Positions 8,939 to 17,629 of a DNA stretch of 64,000 nt are shown piece after piece. Position numbers and translations under genes: made by a program. This DNA comes from Xenorhabdus griffiniae (lineage in GTDB: Bacteria > Pseudomonadota > Gammaproteobacteria > Enterobacterales > Enterobacteriaceae): contig NZ_CP147737.1 of the NCBI RefSeq assembly GCF_037265215.1, positions 2,326,001 to 2,390,000 on the forward strand, read 5' to 3'. The notes under the pieces were generated by a model. That model was given only the letters and a program-made list of their open reading frames with translations, searched no databases and was not told the origin of the DNA. Position 1 is the first letter of the stretch; each line of letters starts with the position of its first letter.

Positions 8939-9865
8939 ATGTTAAAGAATTCTCCCAATATCATTTCTGATCTGAAAATGCCCGTGTTTTTATTAGCTCC
9001 TCCATTTTCATTAAACACCAATGTAAGAAATAACATTTGGATGGAGGAACTGGACGAATCTGCTATCAATGTTAACAGCAAAGTGGCTTTAAGACAGTTC
9101 TATAAGCTATATAGCTTTATGTCATCACAATCGTTGGTCTATCTGTTGCCATCCGATACTCACCAAGAGCTACAAGATCAAGTATATGTTGCTAACTTGG
9201 GCATTATTATTGGAGATGAAGATCCAACAGCAATAGTTGCCAATTTTGCATCAGAAATCAGAAGATCAGAAACACCTATTGGAGTCAGTTTCTTTGAATC
9301 ATTGGGCTATAAAACTGAAGTTGCCCCCTACTATTTTGAAGGTGAAGCTGAATTAAAACATTTGCATGATAATGTCCTGGTCGGTGGTTATGGAATAAGA
9401 AGTGATATTAAGACCTATGACTGGATGGAAGAAAAATTCGACCTCAAAATCGTGAAAGTGGAAGAAAGAGATCCTTATCTTTACCATTTGGATTGCAGCA
9501 TTTTCCCACTGGATAAAGAAAATACGCTCGTTTATACCGGCGGATTCAACAGCGACGAGCTGAAAGAATTGGAAAAAGTCACTAACATTATTAGCATCAG
9601 TAAAGATATTGCATACAGTGGGATTTGTAACTCTGTCAGAGTCAATCAGCATATTCTCTGTTCATCCAATATTAATGATCTGAAAGCAGGTACGGAGGAG
9701 TATATCTATGAAATGAACAAAAACCATGAGCTGGAAAAAGTTTGCTCTAAATTGGCATTAACACCAAAACTTTTCAATTTATCTGAATATATGAAGAGCG
9801 GCGCCCTGCTTTCCTGCATGGTTATGCATTTAAATAGATATTCTTATAAAATACAAGTAATCTAA
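8939..9865 (+). CDS. DDAH/amidinotransferase-superfamily enzyme
   Basis: A 308-residue protein with the guanidine-modifying enzyme layout: an N-terminal substrate-binding Asn/Asp region, NVLVGGYGIRSD near residues 145-156, the catalytic His H183 in YHLDCSIF and a C-terminal nucleophilic Cys C293 in GALLSCMVMH. Dimethylarginine dimethylaminohydrolase has the same order of His then near-terminal Cys. It could hydrolyse a guanidine (arginine to citrulline or ornithine chemistry) or transfer an amidino group; sequence alone does not decide. It is 33 nt downstream of the PSD-like gene with its own GAGG site, so the two are almost certainly co-expressed. Confidence 0.72.
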   Translation: MLKNSPNIISDLKMPVFLLAPPFSLNTNVRNNIWMEELDESAINVNSKVALRQFYKLYSFMSSQSLVYLLPSDTHQELQDQVYVANLGIIIGDEDPTAIVANFASEIRRSETPIGVSFFESLGYKTEVAPYYFEGEAELKHLHDNVLVGGYGIRSDIKTYDWMEEKFDLKIVKVEERDPYLYHLDCSIFPLDKENTLVYTGGFNSDELKELEKVTNIISISKDIAYSGICNSVRVNQHILCSSNINDLKAGTEEYIYEMNKNHELEKVCSKLALTPKLFNLSEYMKSGALLSCMVMHLNRYSYKIQVI

Positions 9866-10052
9866 AAATTGCGATAAATCATTGATCACATAATTTCACT
9901 CAAAATTATTGAGTTAGTTGCAATATAAATTGTATTTTATTGCCATAGGATAAATGTATTCCAAGGATGGAGTTAGTCGCTTTTTGGTAGGATGATAAGT
10001 TTTAACATGTTGTCTATACTAGTTAGATTGATAACTTAACAGTGATCAGTAT

Positions 10053-11750
10053 ATGAAATATATTATATTCCTTTATTCTTTTATACGTAAACAAAAAACA
10101 GCATTGGTGCTGGCTATTGTTTTTACGGTAGTGGCTGCTTTAGCGGAGGTTGTATTTCCATTCCTGGTTCAGGAATTAGTCAATACTTTATTAAAGGATA
10201 AGCTAATTCTTTCTTTCTCATTTAATGAATTAATTGCTTCTCTAATTGCAGTATCATTATTGATTGTCATCAGTCATGCTATTATTATTTGGATGCAAAC
10301 AATTAATGCATCAGAACTGAGTTATAATATGAGGAAATCGCTAGTCGATTCTTTCCTCTCTTTTCCTTATCATATCACCAGAAAATTTCATTCAGCGAAT
10401 CTGGCATTCAGAATAAAAAATGATACTTACCTTGTATCAGATAGAGTTAGAGATTTATATAGCGAATTTCTTTATGATACGTTGTCAATAATCGGCCCAT
10501 TTATTGCTATGGCACTGATTGATATTAAATTGGCGATTTTGGCATTTATGATGGTTTGTCTGACGACTTTAATCAGCAAGCCAATCACTAACCGAGTGGC
10601 TGTTTATGAAAGAATTCTGCAAATTTATAACTCACGATTGACCGGCGTCATCCAAGAATCACTTTCTTGGATCAAATCTGTCAAGATTTTCAATTCTGAA
10701 GAGTCGGAGAAAAAGAGAATTAATGATGCTAATACTAAAGTGAAAAATGTTGAGAGGATCACCGGACTGTTTATGTCCCTATCTATTCCTCTTGGCTTTT
10801 TTGCACAGTTAGCATCGACCATTGCTGTGCTTTGGTATGGTGGTTTGCTATTGATGGATGGAACGATCAACCCTGGTAATTTTGTTGCTGCATTTACCTA
10901 TGAACAATTGATGTCTGATTCCATTAAGAGATACAGTAATCATTTAAATAAATTTGCTTCACTCAAGTCGTTGTTGGATAGAGTTTTCGAATTGTTGGGA
11001 GCATACCAGCCAAACAATCGCAAACAGAGCCAATCAGTGGAAAATTGTAGTGCCAATGCTATTGATATCAACGTTAAGAAATTTTCCTATAACGACAGAG
11101 ATACTTTGTTCAGAGACATGAATATCTCTATACAAAAAGGAGAACGGGTTCTTATCGTCGGTGATAATGGTCAAGGTAAAAGTACGATATTTGATATCGT
11201 GACGGGTTTAACACCACTAAACGAAGGCTACGTTTCAATTTTTGGTGAAGTGCTGGATGATCCTGATTCTCAGCGCTGGTTACAAAAATTTGGTGTGATG
11301 TCACAACAAACTCAGATTATAAAGGGCACGTTATACGATAATTTGCACATTGCCAATACAGCATCAACCAGGGAAGAGATGATTTCTGCGTTGATTAAAG
11401 CAGGTGGCCATGAACTGTTGGACAAATTGAAAGATGGCTTGGATTCATACATTGACGAAAAAGGCTCTTCCCTGTCGGGCGGTGAAAGGCAGGTAATTGG
11501 GTTAGCGCGTTTGTACCTTAAGACACCAGAAATACTGCTATTTGATGAACCTACGACCTATCTGGACAATAGTAAAATAAATAGCTTTGCTGAATCATTG
11601 AACAATATCGTTCGCGGTAAAACTGTGCTTATGATAAGCCATGATCCGCGTGTATTTAGACTGGCTGAGCGAGTAATCCGAATCGACAAAGGGAAAATTG
11701 CATTCGATGGTTCCCTACAAGAATATATGGAGCAAGCAAGAGCAAGCTAA
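10053..11750 (+). CDS. ABC transporter half-molecule (TMD-NBD exporter)
   Basis: A 565-residue type IV-like ABC exporter subunit: about six hydrophobic helices in residues 1-300, then a nucleotide-binding domain with Walker A GDNGQGKST (370-378), LSGGE signature near 474-478, Walker B LLFDEP near 497-502 and the switch His in MISHD near 530. It would form a homodimer exporting a peptide or small molecule. It lies 187 nt after the DDAH-like gene on the same strand, with no intervening terminator seen, so export of that pair's product is the natural reading. Ribosome site is weak. Confidence 0.88.
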   Translation: MKYIIFLYSFIRKQKTALVLAIVFTVVAALAEVVFPFLVQELVNTLLKDKLILSFSFNELIASLIAVSLLIVISHAIIIWMQTINASELSYNMRKSLVDSFLSFPYHITRKFHSANLAFRIKNDTYLVSDRVRDLYSEFLYDTLSIIGPFIAMALIDIKLAILAFMMVCLTTLISKPITNRVAVYERILQIYNSRLTGVIQESLSWIKSVKIFNSEESEKKRINDANTKVKNVERITGLFMSLSIPLGFFAQLASTIAVLWYGGLLLMDGTINPGNFVAAFTYEQLMSDSIKRYSNHLNKFASLKSLLDRVFELLGAYQPNNRKQSQSVENCSANAIDINVKKFSYNDRDTLFRDMNISIQKGERVLIVGDNGQGKSTIFDIVTGLTPLNEGYVSIFGEVLDDPDSQRWLQKFGVMSQQTQIIKGTLYDNLHIANTASTREEMISALIKAGGHELLDKLKDGLDSYIDEKGSSLSGGERQVIGLARLYLKTPEILLFDEPTTYLDNSKINSFAESLNNIVRGKTVLMISHDPRVFRLAERVIRIDKGKIAFDGSLQEYMEQARAS

Positions 11751-11766
11751 TCTGCTCACTTTTTCA

Positions 11767-11785
11767 GGCCCGCATTTGGCGGGCC
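11767..11785. terminator. GC-rich hairpin downstream of the ABC exporter gene
   Basis: Perfect 7-bp stem GGCCCGC / GCGGGCC with a 5-nt loop, 16 nt after the exporter stop codon. The following U tract is weak, so efficient termination is not certain. Confidence 0.6.
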
Positions 11786-11814
11786 ATCTGCGTTTCATCC
11801 ATAATTACATAAAC

Positions 11815-12507
11815 CTACGTATAGTCTCTATATTCAAAATTCAAAACGGTTTCAGCAAATTCCCCTAGTTCGATCTCAGAATTTTCAAATTTCGGCTGGT
11901 AATTTTGCCATAAATCGACATATCTTCCTTCTATCCAAGGTGGAGATACTGGCGAACCATCTAGCCAGAATTGTATGCAGGATTGAACCCTTGGATCTTT
12001 CCTATTTCGGTATATCCATCTCAGTTCTTTGTTGGTATATGAGTCTTTTCCTTTGTCGATTTTTGGGTTATTTTTTTTATTGATAACATTCTCCATATCT
12101 ATTCCATCTAAGATAAAATGGATATTTGCATGGCTTAACGAGTGAGAATACCAAGACAACCCAGTTTTACATTTTCGGCTTGTTATTTTTCTAGGGTAGT
12201 AAACGTTCCCATTTCTGATATCAATCTTATAGTTATCTTCTTGATTGAGTATATCTCTGTATTTCCAGTGTTCCATTACCGCCGTTGTAAAGCTTTCTTG
12301 ATTATGAGGAATTTGTTGTCCATACATCTTACGTACCTTAATTTCATTTTGAGTAATTGAATATCTATCAATAGTTGATATGTTGTTAGGATCAAGAACT
12401 AGCTGAAATCCTGGGTGTTTTTGAGCATGTTGTTTTCTCTTATCATATAATCCAAAGATAAGATCCCCTGATTCAAAAGAAGTTTTAAATGGTTGATAAA
12501 AAGGCAT
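11815..12507 (-). CDS. Unrecognised protein, 230 aa
   Basis: I do not recognise this protein. It has no signal peptide or transmembrane segment and is rich in Asn, Lys, Tyr and Trp. Notable stretches are GLSWYSHSLSHANIHFILDG around residues 118-137 and a basic, aromatic LRWIYRNRKDPRVQ segment near 163-176 followed by QFWLDGSPVSPPW. Codon use is AT-rich like the adjacent accessory genes. It converges on the ABC exporter and is bounded upstream by repeat copy C. It could be a secreted-effector or toxin-type domain as often found in this kind of island, but nothing in the sequence proves that. Confidence 0.6.
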   Translation of the reverse strand: MPFYQPFKTSFESGDLIFGLYDKRKQHAQKHPGFQLVLDPNNISTIDRYSITQNEIKVRKMYGQQIPHNQESFTTAVMEHWKYRDILNQEDNYKIDIRNGNVYYPRKITSRKCKTGLSWYSHSLSHANIHFILDGIDMENVINKKNNPKIDKGKDSYTNKELRWIYRNRKDPRVQSCIQFWLDGSPVSPPWIEGRYVDLWQNYQPKFENSEIELGEFAETVLNFEYRDYT

Positions 12508-12625
12508 ATTACCCTCTGCTCTCTATTTCCGTGTAGATTATTTTACATAAATGCATTGAATAGTGTTGCTAATTTCTTATAGAACTTTTTGGGCTAATTA
12601 CTCGCATACTATGAATAAGTAACTA

Positions 12626-12786
12626 TATATACTAATTCAACTTCAAATTGCAGCTTGCAAATCAATGTGATTGTTTATAAATAGGTTTTCATAATACTGA
12701 GAGTATCAGATGTTGAGGTTCCTTCTTCAAGATATGTGTGATTTCATATAGTTCTGTAAATTGCAACTTGAAGTTGCATGTATATA
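12626..12786 (+). repeat. Dispersed palindromic repeat, copy C (diverged or compound)
   Basis: A left arm TATATACTAATTCAACTTCAA at 12626 and a right arm TTGCAACTTGAAGTTGCATG ending near 12786 match the repeat ends, with an inner TTCAAGATATGTGTGATTTCATATAG segment that looks like the start of a second copy. The central GC-rich hairpin is absent. Probably two overlapping degenerate copies, within the 390-nt gap between the unrecognised gene and ydfG. Confidence 0.6.
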
Positions 12787-12897
12787 TTAAAAAAATAAAT
12801 TAAATGCAAATGAAACAATTTAACCTTGACTAATGAGAAACAAATTTCTCTAATAATATGGATATTATGATAATAATTCACAGATAAGAGGATAGTT

Positions 12898-13644
12898 ATG
12901 ATTATTTTTGTGACAGGTGCAACTTCGGGTTTTGGTGAAGCAATTGCAAGAAAATTTATCAAACATGGCTCCATCGTCATTGCAACAGGACGCCGTAAAG
13001 AGAAATTAGATCAGTTGAAAAATGAATTGGGTGAGAACTTCCACCCCATCCAACTTGACGTGAGAGATCGCACAGCAATCGAACAAACCGTTCAACAATT
13101 ACCAGATAACCTACGTCATGTAGACGTTCTTGTGAACAATGCAGGGCTTGCGTTAGGGCTAGAACCCGCTCACCAAGCTAACCCTGATGACTGGGAAATA
13201 ATGATTGATACTAATACGAAAGGATTAGTGAACATGACGCGGGCTTTGTTGCCTAATATGGTACAAGCCAATCATGGACATATTATTAATATTGGTTCCA
13301 CCGCAGCAAGTTGGCCCTATGCAGGCGGTAACGTATACGGTGCGACTAAAGCCTTTGTCAAACAATTTAGTTTAGGGCTGAGAGCTGACTTACATGGGAA
13401 GAATATCCGAGTCACCGATATTGAACCTGGTCTGGTTGGAGGAACCGAATTTTCTCATATTCGCTTTAAAGGCGATAAAGAAAAAGTTGATAAAACTTAT
13501 GTCGGCGCCGATGCATTAACGGCGGATGATATTGCCGAAGCAGTATTTTGGGTTGCTAACCTGCCTTCTCGCGTCAATATTAATACATTGGAAATGATGC
13601 CCGTTTGTCAGTCATTCGCAGGTTTAAGCATACATAGAAACTAA
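12898..13644 (+). CDS. ydfG: NADP-dependent 3-hydroxy acid / serine dehydrogenase YdfG
   Basis: A 248-residue short-chain dehydrogenase. It has the nucleotide motif TGATSGFG (6-13), NADP-selecting Arg residues in ATGRRKEK, NNAG at about 81-84, the catalytic Ser in IGSTAAS and YxxxK in YGATK. The EPGLVGGTEFS segment and the C-terminal NTLEMMPV are nearly those of E. coli YdfG, a cytoplasmic oxidoreductase acting on L-allo-threonine, serine and 3-hydroxypropionate from malonic semialdehyde. GAGG lies 7 nt before ATG. It is the first clearly core gene right of the accessory segment. Confidence 0.93.
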   Translation: MIIFVTGATSGFGEAIARKFIKHGSIVIATGRRKEKLDQLKNELGENFHPIQLDVRDRTAIEQTVQQLPDNLRHVDVLVNNAGLALGLEPAHQANPDDWEIMIDTNTKGLVNMTRALLPNMVQANHGHIINIGSTAASWPYAGGNVYGATKAFVKQFSLGLRADLHGKNIRVTDIEPGLVGGTEFSHIRFKGDKEKVDKTYVGADALTADDIAEAVFWVANLPSRVNINTLEMMPVCQSFAGLSIHRN

Positions 13645-13708
13645 TGCTTTTTTAGCAGATTCGCTAAATGGCTTAGTCTTATAGTTTAAGTAATAAAGAG
13701 GTTCAAAA

Positions 13709-14065
13709 ATGAACGTTCGTTCTTTGATTGTTAAAAGTGTTTCTGCTGTTGCTCTGGTATCCTCCCTCTTTTGGCAGACGTCCGCCTTCTCTACGCCGTG
13801 TGCGTCAGAAAGTACGTGTGTAACCATCAATGGTGGAGAAACTTCCTTAAGCAAAGAAATGGCTCGTCAAAGCAAAGAAGAATGGGATGAACAGAGAAAA
13901 TTGCGCCATAAAGCGGACAAACGTAAAGAAAAAGAGTTTGATAAGTATGAAGCGGAAGCTGATAATCGTGAAGCCTGTTTAAAAAGTGTCGATATTAATG
14001 CTTATTGGGAACCGAGCACAAAACGTTGCCTGGATATCAATACGGGCCGCCCGATTAAACCTTGA
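13709..14065 (+). CDS. ynfB: Secreted DUF1283 protein YnfB
   Basis: A 118-residue periplasmic protein with an N-terminal signal peptide ending near SAFS and a charged, helical mature part (KEEWDEQRKLRHK...). The C-terminal INAYWEP...RCLD...TGRP pattern is that of the E. coli YnfB/UPF0482 family, function unknown. Two Cys in the mature C-terminal half could pair. The gene is followed 30 nt later by ynfD; in E. coli speG and ynfC lie between them, so those two are absent here. Confidence 0.88.
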   Translation: MNVRSLIVKSVSAVALVSSLFWQTSAFSTPCASESTCVTINGGETSLSKEMARQSKEEWDEQRKLRHKADKRKEKEFDKYEAEADNREACLKSVDINAYWEPSTKRCLDINTGRPIKP

Positions 14066-14101
14066 TAAAATCAACGCCGACATCAAAATAAGGAGATGAT
14101 A

Positions 14102-14374
14102 GTGAACAAGATCCTACTGACCGGAGCTTTGTTTTTTGCGCTTTCTTCCTTTACAGTGCAAGCTTCACAAAAGATAACATGTGAAAACTTGAAAGAAGAG
14201 ATTGCGCAGAAAATCATTAAAAATGGTGTTTCAGCAACGGATTTTAGACTTGACTTAGTTCCTAGTGATCAAGTCACTGAAAACAATACGGCAAGTGGAA
14301 AAGTTGTTGGTCATTGTGATTATGGCAAACAAAAAATAGTCTATGTCCGTCTTTCTCATGATAAGAAAGGCTGA
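14102..14374 (+). CDS. ynfD: Secreted DUF1161 protein YnfD
   Basis: A 90-residue periplasmic protein with a signal peptide (KILLTGALFFALSSFTVQA) and a mature domain with the DUF1161 pattern CENLKEEI...KNGV...VVGHCDYGKQKIVY, carrying two Cys likely to pair. Start choice: an ATG at 14096 overlaps the Shine-Dalgarno AGGAG (14091-14095), whereas the GTG at 14102 is 6 nt downstream of it and is the better start. Function unknown. It ends just before a bidirectional terminator shared with bioD2. Confidence 0.85.
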   Translation: MNKILLTGALFFALSSFTVQASQKITCENLKEEIAQKIIKNGVSATDFRLDLVPSDQVTENNTASGKVVGHCDYGKQKIVYVRLSHDKKG

Positions 14375-14400
14375 GAGCAATATTCTTGCTAATTTTCGAA

Positions 14401-14427
14401 AAAGGGAGCGTAATTTGCTCCCTTTTT
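14401..14427. terminator. Bidirectional rho-independent terminator between ynfD and bioD2
   Basis: Nine-base stem AAAGGGAGC / GCTCCCTTT with a 7-nt loop; A tract on the left and T tract on the right, so it serves both convergent genes. Confidence 0.88.
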
Positions 14428-14437
14428 ACTTCTTGTT

Positions 14438-15106
14438 TTAATCGTCAATTGCCAGTATCGCAGACGTATCCAGATAGCAAGATAAATCGCGTTCTTCTGG
14501 CCTTAAAAGATAAGGTATTTCTCCCAATTGCGGAGCTGGTATGTGACGCTGTAACCTTTCCAATACCTTGGCGTAATGCGCTAATCCTGGATTGATGCGA
14601 TTAGCAATCCAGCCAATCAGGGGTACACCATCATTCCTGATGGATTGCGCCGTTAGAATAGCATGGTTGACACAGCCGGCCTGAATACCAACAACCAAAA
14701 TGACAGGAAGTTTTTCTTGTACTACCCAATCAGAATAAAACGTTTCATCTTCCAGTAACACACGCCACCCCCCGTTACCTTCAATGATGACGCGATCTGC
14801 TTTATAGCCTAAATTTCTTAGCCCTTTCGTCATTTGAGTAAAATCAGCACGATTTTCTTTTTCATAACTGTTTTCCCAAACAACAGGATTGATTTCTTCA
14901 TAATCCACTTGTACCGGTGAAGATTTATGTATGACTAAGGCATCACGATTACGTATTCCCTCCGGAGTTTCATGTTTTTCTGTCGCAATAGGTTTATATC
15001 CTACAGCGGTTGTTCCATCACGATTAAAGACTTGCAATAATGCGCGGGTAACAACTGTTTTACCGATGTTGGTATCCGTGCCTGTAACAAATAAGCGCGT
15101 TAACAT
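14438..15106 (-). CDS. bioD2: Dethiobiotin synthetase paralogue BioD2 (YnfK)
   Basis: A 222-residue P-loop protein with Walker A GTDTNIGKT (8-16) and the BioD-type KPIATE, EGNGGWRVLL and ANRINP motifs. BioD closes the ureido ring of dethiobiotin from diaminopelargonate using ATP and CO2. This copy is in the same position as E. coli ynfK, just downstream of mlc on the same strand, and is therefore the second-copy form rather than the one in the bioABFCD cluster. Whether it works in biotin synthesis in vivo is uncertain. Confidence 0.9.
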   Translation of the reverse strand: MLTRLFVTGTDTNIGKTVVTRALLQVFNRDGTTAVGYKPIATEKHETPEGIRNRDALVIHKSSPVQVDYEEINPVVWENSYEKENRADFTQMTKGLRNLGYKADRVIIEGNGGWRVLLEDETFYSDWVVQEKLPVILVVGIQAGCVNHAILTAQSIRNDGVPLIGWIANRINPGLAHYAKVLERLQRHIPAPQLGEIPYLLRPEERDLSCYLDTSAILAIDD

Positions 15107-15234
15107 AAATTCATTTTTCCGTAATAACAGAATAGATTGACCGGTTACTTACTCTCTTTAGCGAGCAAGGCTAGAGTGTAGGAGATGTGTTTAAGGCAGG
15201 GGTTGCGTTAGCTCAATGTTTTGCGTGATGGGGG

Positions 15235-16434
15235 CTATCCTTGCATTAGCTCAAGCAGTAATTCACCGTTATACAATGCCTGTTTAATTAAGGCTGCCGC
15301 AGGTAGTGTGCCTGTATTGTTAAATTGAGTAGCCACAATATCAACTTGTTGGCTATAACCAGGAAGTGAACGTTGTGTTATCTGTTGTTGAATGGCAGGA
15401 TAGAGAATATGTTTAATGTTGTTCAGCGGCGAACCAATCAGGATCCTTTCGGGGTTAAAGATATTGACCATAATCGCCATGATGCGCCCGATTCGTTCTC
15501 CTGCATCACGAACCAATTCTGTTACCCGTGGATCTCCCTCCATAACGGCCTGACAAAATGAATCAATTGTCACGGAGTCAGCTTGGCTTTCTGTCTGGGC
15601 GTGAAATTTTTGCAAAATTTTTTTGATACCCACCACAGTTTCAAGACAGCCGATATTGCCACAGTAACAATGTTCGCCATTAGGTTCGATTTGAATATGC
15701 CCAATTTCTACGACACTATGATTTCCTGCATGGAGCATTTGTCCTGCTGTCATAACTCCTGCGCCAACATTGTCATCTATAACAATCTGGATAAGATTCT
15801 GGTAGTTTTTCCCTGCTCCATATAAAGATTCTGCGATTGTCCATGCGGCTATGCCATGTTGCAGAAAAATTGGTAGTCCTGTGCGTTGATGTAAAAATTT
15901 TCCCAGAGGAAGATCGTGGATATCGTAGTAGGGTGAACTATGGATAATCCCATTTACCGGATCAACTATCGCATTGATAGTAATACTGATGGCTGTTAAA
16001 CGTTCCAGAGCAGATTGATGATACAAAAAGAAGTTATCAATCTCATTAACGATGCAATCTAAAAAAGAACAATGCTGAGACACAGAAAATACTGATTGCT
16101 TTTCAACGACAAGATTACCGCTCAAGTCACGAAGCCCAATGACAATATGTCCTTCATCAATACGAATACATAAAAATTGCCACCCTTTACTATCTACCTT
16201 CAACCCAACAGCAGGACGACCTCTAAAACCGAGATCAGGAAATTCAGTTTCTTTCACTAAATGTGCATCAATGAGTTCCCGTGTGATTTTAGTAATACTG
16301 GCCGGCGCTAATTGAGCTTTTTTGGAAAGTGCGGTACGCGAGATAGGCCCATATTGATCAATTAACCGATAAACCAACCCAATGTTAGTTTGTCTGATCT
16401 GGTCAATATGACTTGGTTGAACATCAACACTCAC
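15235..16434 (-). CDS. mlc: Global glucose-responsive repressor Mlc (ROK family)
   Basis: A 399-residue ROK-family repressor. The N-terminal helix-turn-helix covers about residues 31-55 (ISRTALSKKAQLAPASITK) and the C-terminal sugar-kinase-like domain carries the structural zinc ligands H246, C256, C258 and C263, at the E. coli Mlc positions minus one. Mlc represses ptsG, ptsHI, manXYZ and malT and is titrated to the membrane by dephosphorylated EIICB-Glc. Neighbours bioD2, ynfL and ynfM are as in E. coli, which supports orthology over NagC. Confidence 0.93.
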   Translation of the reverse strand: MSVDVQPSHIDQIRQTNIGLVYRLIDQYGPISRTALSKKAQLAPASITKITRELIDAHLVKETEFPDLGFRGRPAVGLKVDSKGWQFLCIRIDEGHIVIGLRDLSGNLVVEKQSVFSVSQHCSFLDCIVNEIDNFFLYHQSALERLTAISITINAIVDPVNGIIHSSPYYDIHDLPLGKFLHQRTGLPIFLQHGIAAWTIAESLYGAGKNYQNLIQIVIDDNVGAGVMTAGQMLHAGNHSVVEIGHIQIEPNGEHCYCGNIGCLETVVGIKKILQKFHAQTESQADSVTIDSFCQAVMEGDPRVTELVRDAGERIGRIMAIMVNIFNPERILIGSPLNNIKHILYPAIQQQITQRSLPGYSQQVDIVATQFNNTGTLPAAALIKQALYNGELLLELMQG

Positions 16435-16576
16435 CTCGCCTCCTGCATTTAATTCACGCTGCTAAAAAATTAATAATGACGATTATGTCTCTGTTTAAAT
16501 GAGAAGATATCCGTTTAAGGTAGAAATGTGATCTTTCACACGAACTTATCGTGATTATTACTTTTGATGAACAATT

Positions 16577-17497
16577 TCATCTACTAGCTTCATCCACAAT
16601 GTTTGAAATCAGGAGATGAGTTAACCGATCCGCCGCAGCGCTGTTATTGTGATTTTTATGTTTAACCAGCCAAACTTCGGAGTAAGCAGGGTTGTTTGCT
16701 AAAGGCAAATATTGAACTCCATCCAGTTTCATTCGAGTAAACGATTCTGTAATAATGCTTACCCCTAATCCCGCAGCGACTAATCCTAATATCGTCATTG
16801 CCTCTCCCGCTTCTTGGGAAATCGTTGGAACCACTCCTACATTAGCCAATAAGGAAATAATTTCATCATACAGTGCCGTTCCTACATCGTGCTCAAAAAA
16901 CACCAGTGGATAGTCAGATAGCATTTCCAAATTCACCCCTTCATTAGCGTACTTCAGCAGAGGATGATCATCATATACGGCCAACATAAAACGCTCGCGG
17001 AAAAGTAACTGATGCTCCAAATTATCGGGCAATGACGTATTACGCATAATTCCTATATCGATTCTGCCTGTCTGCAAAGGTGCTATTTGCTGTTTGGTAT
17101 TCATTTGATGCATATGGATGGCGACGTCAGGATAACGTTCCCGAAATTGACGTAAACTCAGTGTTACTTTTTGTATAAAAGGTGTGATAGATGTAAAGCC
17201 AATCGATATCTCCCCCAACTCCCCTTGCTGCATTCTGGCAGCTTTGGTTGCTGCAGCATCAACCTGGGAAATGATTTGATATGCTTCCTGAAGAAACATC
17301 TGTCCGGCAGGTGTTAGATTAACATTCCTGTTATTACGCACCAGTAACTTGGCATTTATATTTGTTTCCAGCGCTTGGATCTGCTGGCTTAATGGGGGTT
17401 GTGAGATATTCAATCGTTCTGCTGCACGTCCAAAATGCAACTCTTCTGCCACAGCAATGAAGTAACGTAAGTGTCTGAGCTCAATATTAGCAGTCAT
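16577..17497 (-). CDS. ynfL: LysR-family regulator YnfL
   Basis: A 306-residue LysR regulator: N-terminal winged helix with LHFGRAAERLNISQPPLSQQI (22-42) and a C-terminal periplasmic-binding-like effector domain (about 95-300). It is divergent from the MFS exporter ynfM with a 132-nt shared intergenic region, the classic arrangement for a LysR protein that represses itself and activates its neighbour. Effector unknown. Confidence 0.88.
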   Translation of the reverse strand: MTANIELRHLRYFIAVAEELHFGRAAERLNISQPPLSQQIQALETNINAKLLVRNNRNVNLTPAGQMFLQEAYQIISQVDAAATKAARMQQGELGEISIGFTSITPFIQKVTLSLRQFRERYPDVAIHMHQMNTKQQIAPLQTGRIDIGIMRNTSLPDNLEHQLLFRERFMLAVYDDHPLLKYANEGVNLEMLSDYPLVFFEHDVGTALYDEIISLLANVGVVPTISQEAGEAMTILGLVAAGLGVSIITESFTRMKLDGVQYLPLANNPAYSEVWLVKHKNHNNSAAADRLTHLLISNIVDEASR

Positions 17498-17629
17498 TGT
17501 TTATGACCTCATTGATATTTTTAACATATCATTTTGAATGATTAATATATTAGACAAAATATTCATGAATTTCTATCCTTGATCCACATCAAGTAATTAA
17601 CGTTTGTTTTACCTAGATAAGGAAGTAAC

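Noticed and set aside
14275..14287. GTGATCAAGTCAC as a possible fourth matS site
   Set aside because: Mismatches the consensus at the fifth base and in the central triplet.
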